Positions 1-6,574 of a DNA stretch of 7,446 nucleotides are shown here, piece by piece; the stretch's first letter is position 1; every line of letters starts with the position of its first letter. Source of the stretch: Fidelibacterota bacterium (lineage in GTDB: Bacteria; Marinisomatota; Marinisomatia; Marinisomatales; TCS56); assembly GCA_030634675.1 (NCBI GenBank), contig DAOWAH010000071.1, forward strand, positions 1 to 7,446, read 5' to 3'. Made by a program: the position numbers and the translations under genes. The notes under the pieces were generated by a model that worked only from the letters and a program-made list of their open reading frames with translations, had not been told where the DNA came from and made no database searches.

Positions 1-1
1 C

Positions 2-1000
2 CGTTTCCAACGCATTCAGCAGGTACTTTACAGTGACCTTCTGAAGACAGCTGGCGATGGCTCTTCCGACATGTCAACTGCATTTGGTGATACTGTTTCG
101 CTTACCGGTATGGTGACTATGCCTACCGGTTTGAGTTATGCCGGTGACGGAATCAAATTCGTTTTCGCCGACCCTAAGGGCGGTCCCTGGAGCGCAATTC
201 TCAGTTATGCCCCCGACAGTTCTGCGTACCCGGTTCTCTATGTAGGTGACAGTATAGTTGTCACCGGCTATATAGCCGAATACAATACTCCCCCGGCTAA
301 TATGACCGAATTGTTCATTACCCAGCCTATCAACCTGGTTGGTATTGGTTCTGCACCACCCATGACTTATGTTGATGCAGCTGATCTGATGTATCCCACC
401 ACCGCTGAACAGTGGGGCAATGTTATGGTCACCCTTGGTGCATCTGAAGTCGTGGAGCATGGTGCATTATCCTCCAATGATGGCGGTATCAAGGTGAGCG
501 ATGGTACTGGTGAAGTATGGATTGACCATGATTCTGACGATATCTGGAACCTGTGGAACGATAATGGTTTCCCGGATATCGGGACAGAGATCAATTCCAT
601 CCGCGGCTGGATTTATCACCACTTCGGTGCTTATGCCGATTCCACCACCTATAAGTTGGTTCCATTATGGAAATCCGACATTGATATCAATACTGTTGGT
701 GTTGACAACAATCTCCAGCCTGAGAGCTATGCCCTCTATCAGAATTACCCCAACCCGTTCAACCCGGAGACCCAGATACAATTCCGTCTGGCAACGGCTG
801 ATAAGGTTACCATGGTAATTTATGATTTAATGGGCCGCCAGGTCCGGATGCTGGTAAAAGATAGTTACAATGCCGGCCTCTACACTGTAACCTGGGATGG
901 TAAGAATAATAAGGGCGCTACAGTTGCTTCCGGTATGTATATCTACCGGATTAAAGCTGGCAGCTTCACCTCCTCTCAAAAAATGCTCTTATTACGCTAA
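2..1000 (+). CDS. T9SS cargo protein, C-terminal part (OB-fold-like modules + type A sorting domain), 5'-truncated
   Basis: The reading frame is open from base 2 to the TAA ending at 1000, giving 332 visible residues; the N-terminus and any signal peptide lie outside the window. The Met at base 71 is internal, because clear coding continues upstream of it (QQVLYSDLLKTAGDGSSD). Residues about 8-120 and about 120-235 look like two OB-fold-type beta modules: the first has 'GDTVSLTGMVTMPTGLSY', the second 'VSDGTGEVWID' and ends in 'LVPLWKSDI'. Such modules sit near the C-terminus of secreted multidomain proteins, sometimes nucleases, but no catalytic domain is visible here. Residues 241-332 form a T9SS type A sorting domain. 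By family knowledge the protein is exported by Sec, then crosses the outer membrane through T9SS and is released or attached to the surface. A hairpin terminator follows 7 bases after the stop. The full protein's activity is unknown. Confidence 0.85.
   Translation, partial: RFQRIQQVLYSDLLKTAGDGSSDMSTAFGDTVSLTGMVTMPTGLSYAGDGIKFVFADPKGGPWSAILSYAPDSSAYPVLYVGDSIVVTGYIAEYNTPPANMTELFITQPINLVGIGSAPPMTYVDAADLMYPTTAEQWGNVMVTLGASEVVEHGALSSNDGGIKVSDGTGEVWIDHDSDDIWNLWNDNGFPDIGTEINSIRGWIYHHFGAYADSTTYKLVPLWKSDIDINTVGVDNNLQPESYALYQNYPNPFNPETQIQFRLATADKVTMVIYDLMGRQVRMLVKDSYNAGLYTVTWDGKNNKGATVASGMYIYRIKAGSFTSSQKMLLLR
722..997 (+). other. T9SS type A C-terminal sorting domain (FlgD-Ig-like fold)
   Basis: This 92-residue segment ends the upstream protein. 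It begins ESYALYQNYPNPFNPETQ, continues with 'VTMVIYDLMGRQVR' and 'AGLYTVTWDGKNNKG', and closes with 'SGMYIYRI' and a terminal KMLLLR. The order NPFNP, then YDLxGRxV, then TWDGxNxxG, then SGxYxYR, then the basic-hydrophobic tail is the known layout of the T9SS sorting signal in Marinimicrobia, Ignavibacteriota and related phyla. It acts as the export address read by the secretion machinery, including PorV-type carriers. A PorV-like gene lies about 4.6 kb downstream. Confidence 0.92.
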
Positions 1001-1007
1001 AATAATG

Positions 1008-1043
1008 AGTCCTCCCCCCGGTATAGGGGGGAGGACTATTAAT
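1008..1043 (+). terminator. Strong intrinsic hairpin, probable terminator of the T9SS cargo gene
   Basis: The arms AGTCCTCCCCCC (1008-1019) and GGGGGGAGGACT (1026-1037) are perfect reverse complements: 12 bp, no mismatch, with the six-base loop GGTATA. The hairpin starts 7 bases after the stop of the upstream gene. The tail ATTAATTAATT is AT-rich but not a clean run of T, so termination may be incomplete. It ends only 14 bases before the TTG start of the next gene, so it may also lie in the leader of the downstream operon. Confidence 0.8.
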
Positions 1044-1051
1044 TAATTCGA

Positions 1052-2794
1052 TTGAAGATTAAAACGCTGAAAAATACCGGATTAATAATCCTGCTCGGAA
1101 TTGCCTTGTGGTCCTGTTCGCTCTGGGAGTATGATGATCCTTCCGACCCGCTGGTCAATGCGACGCCGGAGACTTATCTTACAGTAGTTGCCAGCGATAC
1201 GCTTTTTCCGGTTGAATCTGCTGACTCCAGTTGGTATTATATAATTGGTTTGGACAGCATTCCTGTCCAGGGTCCCGATACACTGACTGATGCCTTCGCT
1301 ACAGTCACCACCAGCCGCCAGATATTGCACTGGTGGGGGGAAGACAGCGATGGCGAAGTCATCGGTTATCAATATAAATGGAATTCGGATGTTGACTGGA
1401 CCTACACCACCAGGGAATCGGGAATATTCTATGTTCCTATCCGTACTGCCCTGGATGTGTTCTGGTTTGATATCAAGGCAATCGATAATACCGCGCGCTG
1501 GGATTATAACAATCCGGCCACTGCTGTAAACGATTCCGGTGATGTGGAATATATTTCTGATGTTGGTACCACGATTAATGTCCTGGATGCTACAGATGTT
1601 TTTCTTTACGAAGGAGAGGTACCCGGAATCCAGACTCCCATGGGCACGCCCTTACGGCCATTGCAGGAGAACGAATTATTTAACCTGCCCCCAACAGAAA
1701 CTGATGGCGCAGTGGACCCGTCGCCGTCAAAACTTGTTTTTCCAATAAAAAACTCCAGTCCTGAGATTTCTTTCCGTTACCAGAGCAATCCAACCAGGCA
1801 GGATGTTAATGGTGATACGACTTTTACATTCCCAACCCGGACATTCGTCTGGGACCTTTATGACCTGGATGGTCTAGAAACAATCATCAATATTTATTAT
1901 GCTATTGACGACACCTGCGATACCTGCTGGAATACCCTGGATGCGGCCGCCTATACCAGCTACACTTTTACTGACCTAGAACCCGGTTTACACGCTATTT
2001 ATCTAAAAACCAGCGATATTGCCGGCGCCGAAAGCAAGATTATCCAGTTCCCTGATACCTTAAACACTGACGAACCTGATTTCTGGAAAGTAATGTCAGT
2101 TGTAGGTGACCTGCTGTTGGTTGATGATTTTCCTCAGGATACTGAGAATAAAACAAATATCTGGTATAAGTCAGTCCTCGATTCTGTTATCGGTCCAGGG
2201 AATTATTCCACTTGGGAAATTGGTGAGCGGTTGCCGTTCTCGACGATGGATATAACTGCCAACCTGAAATATTTCGATAATGTCATCTGGTATTCAGCCT
2301 ATACCGGAAATGAAACATACCCGGATGCGGAATCAAATATTAATTCCTTCATCCTGGGTGGTGGTAACCTGTTTATGGTAGCCACCGAGCTGAAGGATAC
2401 CACCTTGACCTGGTTCCCACTGGTTGATTCCTATGTAGTCAATCCGAATGGCCGTATGTGGCCGGGCAGGATTCTTGAATCAGGGATTTCTTCAGAATAT
2501 GACATTGCCATAGCAAAAATGATTGCCATACGCATGCGTGCATTCGAACCGGATTCATCGCTGTTTGCTGAATATCAGGAGTTATTTCACCTGCAGGATC
2601 CCACCGCAGAGGATCAATGGGTCGGAAACCCAGTCATGGCTGGTATGGGTAGATTCCAGGTTTCCGCCACCAGGGTATCGGGTCTGGCCGGGTTAATGAC
2701 AATCACCCTCCACGACGGCTATGATTCCACCCTGGAAGAAGCTGGGATCATTAGTTTTTTCGATTATTTAATCAATGAGGCTTTTGTCCAGTGA
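1052..2794 (+). CDS. Surface/periplasmic lipoprotein with Ig-like modules and a GATase1-like Rossmann module
   Basis: A 580-residue protein of no named family that I recognise. It opens with a lipoprotein signal peptide: basic MKIKTLK, a hydrophobic run, and LWSC with the lipidated Cys at 22. Residues about 40-160 look like an Ig/fibronectin-like module ('HWWGEDSDGEVIGYQYKW', residues 93-110, then 'DIKAIDNTARWD'). Residues about 234-330 look like a second ('WDLYDLDG', 'YYAIDDTCDTCW'). Residues about 350-460 have the rhythm of a class I glutamine amidotransferase-like (ThuA/DJ-1-type) fold: 'LLLVDDFPQD' (354-363), 'FDNVIWYSAY', 'FILGGGNLFMVATEL' (433-447). No catalytic Cys is present, so a binding role is more likely than catalysis. 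The start is TTG: an in-frame TAA lies at 1040-1042 and no ATG or GTG precedes the signal peptide. No Shine-Dalgarno sequence is visible. It is the first gene of a coupled operon and overlaps the receptor gene by 4 bases. Confidence 0.8.
   Translation: MKIKTLKNTGLIILLGIALWSCSLWEYDDPSDPLVNATPETYLTVVASDTLFPVESADSSWYYIIGLDSIPVQGPDTLTDAFATVTTSRQILHWWGEDSDGEVIGYQYKWNSDVDWTYTTRESGIFYVPIRTALDVFWFDIKAIDNTARWDYNNPATAVNDSGDVEYISDVGTTINVLDATDVFLYEGEVPGIQTPMGTPLRPLQENELFNLPPTETDGAVDPSPSKLVFPIKNSSPEISFRYQSNPTRQDVNGDTTFTFPTRTFVWDLYDLDGLETIINIYYAIDDTCDTCWNTLDAAAYTSYTFTDLEPGLHAIYLKTSDIAGAESKIIQFPDTLNTDEPDFWKVMSVVGDLLLVDDFPQDTENKTNIWYKSVLDSVIGPGNYSTWEIGERLPFSTMDITANLKYFDNVIWYSAYTGNETYPDAESNINSFILGGGNLFMVATELKDTTLTWFPLVDSYVVNPNGRMWPGRILESGISSEYDIAIAKMIAIRMRAFEPDSSLFAEYQELFHLQDPTAEDQWVGNPVMAGMGRFQVSATRVSGLAGLMTITLHDGYDSTLEEAGIISFFDYLINEAFVQ
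2776..2794 (+). promoter_or_regulatory. Translational coupling junction lipoprotein/receptor with possible Shine-Dalgarno
   Basis: The GTG start of the receptor (2791) and the TGA stop of the lipoprotein (2792-2794) share GTGA. A GAGG at 2777-2780, 10 bases before the GTG, could serve as a ribosome binding site. In the receptor frame a TGA at 2776-2778 excludes any earlier start and no other start codon lies between, so GTG 2791 is the first possible start. Overlap of this type usually means that terminating ribosomes re-initiate. Confidence 0.6.
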
Positions 2795-5568
2795 GCTGCC
2801 GGTTAATTGTCGCTGCATTAATCCTGTCAGTTGTATTCGGACAGACCGGGACAATTACCGGTAAAATCACCGGTAAAGCCAATAACGAACCGCTGATCGG
2901 CGTCAACGTCGTCGTCAAGGGTACCTATTACGGCGCCGCTACCGGCCTGGATGGCTTTTATACGATCACCGGAGTTGCCCCTGGCACATTTAATGTCGAA
3001 GCTTCAATCATCGGCTATAAGGTATTGCTGCAAACCGGAATCGAAGTAACTGCCACCGACCGGACCAGGCTTGACTTTGAAATGGAGGAAACAGTTCTGA
3101 CCCTGGGGAGAGAAATCGTCGTCCTTGGTAAAAAGCCCCTTTTTGATGCGGACGCCACATCCTCCATGGCCATTATCCGCAGTGAAGATATCGCCAATAA
3201 AGTCGTCTCTAGTGTCGAGGATATTTTAGCTGAACAAATCGGTGTCACCAAGCAGGATAATGAAATCCACATCCGTGGCGGCCGAGTTGATGAAAGTCTC
3301 TTTATAGTGGACGGTTTTTCAGTAAAGGATCCTCTCTCCGGTTATTCCGGTAATCTTTTTATCAATGCGGAAGCAATCGAAGAACTGGAAGTTGTAACCG
3401 GTGGTTACAGCGCCGAGTACGGACAGGCCATGTCCGGCGTGGTGAATATTAAATTGAAAGAAGGACGGAACAAATTCGAGGGCGCTGTCAAATACGCCAG
3501 TGATAATTTCGGTTTAAACAATGATGCGATAACGCATTACAATACCGACCGATTTGAATTCAATTTTGGTGGTCCAGCGCTTTTCCTTGAAAAACTTCCA
3601 TCCTTGCTGGGAATGGACCTGCCGGGGAAATTCTCCTTCTTTCTCAGCGGCTACAGTAAAATCTGGGACAGCAACCTGCCCATTGCAGAAAAAATATTTC
3701 CACACCGCAACTGGTCCACTCCTGCAGGAATGTCTGAAGAAACAGCCGATAAATTGATGGAGAAACTGGCTCCCAGGGAAAACAACGACTGGCACCTTCT
3801 GTATAAACTAACTTGGGATATTAACCCCCAGAAAAAACTGGGCTGGTCTTACGATATTTCCATGAATATTAACCAGGGATTCTTTATGTCCCGGGCATTT
3901 TCCAATACTTATTTCCCTTACCGCTACCAGGAAATTCTGGATTATTATAATACGATTACCAGGGAAACCAGGCTCATGAACCTGAATTTCACCCATACCC
4001 TGAATACTCGTTCATTTTATACCTGGACCCTGGGCCGGTTTATTACAATGGAACATAGTGCTGTCCGTGACCTGCATTGGACCGAGTACAGTGAAAGGCT
4101 GGATCTGAAACCTATCCATTATGTACTCTTGGACCAGGAGGGTAATACTCGCGTTACCTATGGCGATGAATTCTATGATACCGGATTCGCCCCTGAGTGG
4201 TATGACATTTTCAGTGATAACTGGCGTTTTGATTTAGATTGGACTTACCAGACCGCCAAACGGCACAAAATCAAGGCCGGACTGGAAAACAGTATTACCG
4301 AAATGCAGGTTCTTGATATCGAAGATCCCTGGACCGGTACTACCGGTTTCGGTGCTAATTTCGATATGTATAAAGCCCAGACCATGTACGGTGCGCTTTA
4401 TCTTCAGGACAGGATTACCTTCGAGGGTATGACTCTTAACATCGGTTTACGTTATGATTACTGGTTCCCGGGGAAATACGTTGAAAATGCAATTAATGAC
4501 TCCGATGCTATCATAATCACCGATGAAGCACGGACCAAGTTCAAGGATGAAACATTCGAATTTATGGGCTACCGCGGCAAAGGCCGCATCAGTCCCCGCT
4601 TCGGGATATCTCATCCGGTTACCAATAATGACGTACTTTATTTTTATTATGGGCATTTTTCGCAGTTGCCCACATTCCAGTACGTTTATGCCAAACTGGA
4701 TGCTTCATCCCAATCGACCTATCAGGTCTTTGGAAATCCGAACCTGAATCCGAAAACCACCGTCCAGTATGAAATTGGCATCAAACACAGTTTCAGCGAG
4801 GACCAGGTACTGGAGTTAAAAGCTTACTGGAAGGATATGTTTGATTATGAAACGTCTCGGCCGGTCACTCCTTCCAACCCCAAGTACTCCCACCAGAGTT
4901 TCAACATGTTTTTCAACGCTGACTATGCCCGGTCCCGCGGACTTGAATTCATTCTGAAGAGCCGCATTTTTACCAATATCTACGCTGATATCAATTTCAA
5001 TTATTCGATCGTTACCGGCAAGAGTTCATCACCGTTGGATAATCTCTTAGTTCAGGCTGGTGAATTGCGCGAGAAACCACTCGGCGAAAACTTCATGAAT
5101 TGGGACCGACCGATACAGTTTTTCACTAATATCTCTTATAATCATCCCAGTAACTGGGGAGCATCCGTCAGGCTGGATTATCGCAGTGGCCGTCGCTATA
5201 CGGTCTCGATTCCCGGAACTAAAGAATATCCTGATGGATTTCGTGAAGAGGGTGGTATAGTCTATTATATCGGTACCACGGATGATGATCGGCCTTTCAG
5301 TAAGCTGGCCAATATATCTGAGAAAACAATCGATGTAAAATTGTTCAAATCATTTAAAATGAACAAACTGCGGATGAAGCTATATCTGGAAGTAGAAAAC
5401 CTGCTTGATTACAGGATACCACGCCGCATCAACCCGTTTACCGGGGAAGGCTTCGATCCCGGAGTAATCTATGCCTATAGCTTACTGGATAGCCCCAATC
5501 CTAATTATGATCCTTCTAGAATTCGTCCGCCTCGTTCCTCCACCATGGGCATTCAGGTAATATTCTGA
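2791..5568 (+). CDS. TonB-dependent receptor with N-terminal carboxypeptidase-regulatory-like domain
   Basis: A 925-residue outer-membrane receptor that should import a ligand using TonB/ExbBD energy. A signal peptide (MSCRLIVAALILSVVFG) is followed by a carboxypeptidase-regulatory-like beta-sandwich at about 19-95 ('GTITGKITGKANNEPLIGVN', 'ATGLDGFYTITGVAPGTF'). 'REIVVLG' (107-113) sits where a TonB-box-like segment is expected. The plug spans about 125-225, with 'IHIRGGRVDESLFIVDG' (159-175) and 'GGYSAEYGQAMSGVVNI' (204-220). The rest is a barrel, 22-stranded by family rule, with the receptor motifs GNPNLNP (648-654) and 'VENLLDYR' (868-875). It ends in Phe, as outer-membrane barrels do. Length fits the family. 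The SusC/RagA signature is not seen, so a glycan-importer label is not justified. The substrate cannot be told from sequence. It overlaps its upstream partner by 4 bases and the PorV-like gene by 1. Confidence 0.93.
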   Translation: MSCRLIVAALILSVVFGQTGTITGKITGKANNEPLIGVNVVVKGTYYGAATGLDGFYTITGVAPGTFNVEASIIGYKVLLQTGIEVTATDRTRLDFEMEETVLTLGREIVVLGKKPLFDADATSSMAIIRSEDIANKVVSSVEDILAEQIGVTKQDNEIHIRGGRVDESLFIVDGFSVKDPLSGYSGNLFINAEAIEELEVVTGGYSAEYGQAMSGVVNIKLKEGRNKFEGAVKYASDNFGLNNDAITHYNTDRFEFNFGGPALFLEKLPSLLGMDLPGKFSFFLSGYSKIWDSNLPIAEKIFPHRNWSTPAGMSEETADKLMEKLAPRENNDWHLLYKLTWDINPQKKLGWSYDISMNINQGFFMSRAFSNTYFPYRYQEILDYYNTITRETRLMNLNFTHTLNTRSFYTWTLGRFITMEHSAVRDLHWTEYSERLDLKPIHYVLLDQEGNTRVTYGDEFYDTGFAPEWYDIFSDNWRFDLDWTYQTAKRHKIKAGLENSITEMQVLDIEDPWTGTTGFGANFDMYKAQTMYGALYLQDRITFEGMTLNIGLRYDYWFPGKYVENAINDSDAIIITDEARTKFKDETFEFMGYRGKGRISPRFGISHPVTNNDVLYFYYGHFSQLPTFQYVYAKLDASSQSTYQVFGNPNLNPKTTVQYEIGIKHSFSEDQVLELKAYWKDMFDYETSRPVTPSNPKYSHQSFNMFFNADYARSRGLEFILKSRIFTNIYADINFNYSIVTGKSSSPLDNLLVQAGELREKPLGENFMNWDRPIQFFTNISYNHPSNWGASVRLDYRSGRRYTVSIPGTKEYPDGFREEGGIVYYIGTTDDDRPFSKLANISEKTIDVKLFKSFKMNKLRMKLYLEVENLLDYRIPRRINPFTGEGFDPGVIYAYSLLDSPNPNYDPSRIRPPRSSTMGIQVIF

Positions 5569-5570
5569 TG
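5566..5570 (+). other. TGATG stop/start overlap, receptor to PorV-like gene
   Basis: The TGA stop (5566-5568) shares its A with the ATG start (5568-5570). No good Shine-Dalgarno sequence lies just upstream; the nearest purine patch, CAGG at 5554-5557, is weak and 10 bases away. Re-initiation by ribosomes finishing the receptor is the likely way in. Confidence 0.75.
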
Positions 5571-6572
5571 AAGTCCAAGATTTTAATCTTGTTTATTTTA
5601 CTGATGACTGGTGCCAGCAGTCAGAACCTCTTTCCTATTCTCGGTGGACAGCGGGTCGGCACATCCGTATTTACATTCCTGAAAATTGGTGTTAGCGCGC
5701 GCGCCGCTGGTATGAGCGAAGCCGTGGTTGCCTTGAACCAGGATGCCGCGTCCATTTACTATAATCCCGGCTCAGTTGCCCAGTTTGCCGGGAGTGAATT
5801 TTCTGCTTCCCGGATTCAATGGCCGGCGGATATTAATTATGATTTCATTAGTTTTGCTCGCCACCTGTATAAACGGCATTATATCGGTGTCAGCGCCGGC
5901 ATTCTCCATATGGAACCGATGCAGGAAACGACTGAATTTATGCCCCACGGCACTGGGAATTATTTTGTATTCCAGAACAGGTTCGTCGGCTTGACTTACG
6001 GTGCCCGCATGACGGATCGATTCAGTTTTGGCGTAACCTTTAAGCATGTCCAGGAAAACCTGGCCGGTTCAAAAATGAACGGCACGCTAATCGATATGGG
6101 TACATTTTACTGGACTGGCTTTCGCACACTCAGATTCTCTGCCGCTCTCTCTAATTTTGGTCCCCAGGTCCGGCCTGATGGTTATTTCAGTAAGCAGTAT
6201 ATCGATCGTACCTCAGGCGAAGAAGCCATCAATGATTCTTCAACTTTTACGGAGTTTTCACCCCCGACGGTATTCAGGGTTGGTTCGGCTATGAATATTA
6301 TTGATAATGAATTCCAGGTATTGACCATGGCCCTGCAATTGAATCATCCGGTGGATAATTCTGAATCGATTGTACTGGGAGCAGAATATACTCTTTTCAA
6401 GACTCTGAGCCTGCGTGCTGGATATAAATTCAACCGGGTCGAAGAAGATTTCTCAATGGGGGCGGGGCTATATATACCCCTTGGAGGATTGAAATTGCGG
6501 GTTGATTACGCTTATACAAACTTTACTTACTTAACAGACCCGTCCCGGCTGACGATCGGATTGTCATTCTAG
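5568..6572 (+). CDS. PorV/PorQ-family outer-membrane beta-barrel protein
   Basis: A 334-residue protein with a signal peptide likely cut at ASS|Q (after residue 18). Residues 37-71 carry the family hallmark: 'FLKIGVSARAAGMSEAVVA' followed by 'LNQDAASIYYNPGSVA', matching the 'FLkiG.gARa..M..A..A...D..a.y.NP..la' pattern of PorV/PorQ proteins. The rest alternates aromatic and polar beta-strands and ends in 'RLTIGLSF', with a C-terminal Phe. By family knowledge PorV binds the sorting domain of T9SS cargo at the outer membrane and carries it to the attachment complex; PorQ and other relatives have related or unknown roles. Many FCB genomes carry several paralogs, so this may be a dedicated copy rather than the core PorV. 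A cargo gene with a sorting domain lies just upstream of this operon, which fits. The ATG is fixed by the signal peptide and the overlap with the receptor stop. Confidence 0.88.
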   Translation: MKSKILILFILLMTGASSQNLFPILGGQRVGTSVFTFLKIGVSARAAGMSEAVVALNQDAASIYYNPGSVAQFAGSEFSASRIQWPADINYDFISFARHLYKRHYIGVSAGILHMEPMQETTEFMPHGTGNYFVFQNRFVGLTYGARMTDRFSFGVTFKHVQENLAGSKMNGTLIDMGTFYWTGFRTLRFSAALSNFGPQVRPDGYFSKQYIDRTSGEEAINDSSTFTEFSPPTVFRVGSAMNIIDNEFQVLTMALQLNHPVDNSESIVLGAEYTLFKTLSLRAGYKFNRVEEDFSMGAGLYIPLGGLKLRVDYAYTNFTYLTDPSRLTIGLSF

Positions 6573-6574
6573 TG
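6570..6574 (+). other. TAGTG stop/start overlap, PorV-like gene to NHL lipoprotein
   Basis: The TAG stop (6570-6572) shares its G with a GTG start (6572-6574). This sets the start of the last gene: the frame from GTG is open to the window end and gives an immediate lipoprotein signal peptide. No Shine-Dalgarno sequence is apparent before it. Confidence 0.7.

Noticed and set aside
74..460. Minus-strand open frame of 128 codons opposite the T9SS cargo gene
   Set aside because: It lies wholly within a clear + strand coding region with family motifs and has no recognisable content of its own.
1038..1051. AT-rich ATTAATTAATT as a -10 promoter element for the operon
   Set aside because: Any -35 or -33 element would fall inside the GC-rich hairpin and none is visible; a start of transcription here would leave almost no leader. 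It reads better as the terminator tail.
2857..2877. Direct repeat of ACCGGTAAA in the receptor gene
   Set aside because: Two 9-base copies encode the TGK-I-TGK step at the start of the regulatory-like domain. This is a local coding coincidence, not a repeat element.
2791..5568. SusC/RagA-type glycan importer
   Set aside because: The receptor has the carboxypeptidase-regulatory-like domain, but I see no SusC signature in the plug, and the neighbouring lipoproteins do not resemble SusD. The general TonB-dependent receptor label is safer.
6469..6485. GGGG...CCCC inverted repeat with TATATATA near the end of the PorV-like gene
   Set aside because: The paired arms are about four bases, lie within coding sequence and are not followed by a T-run; there is no support for a terminator or regulatory site.
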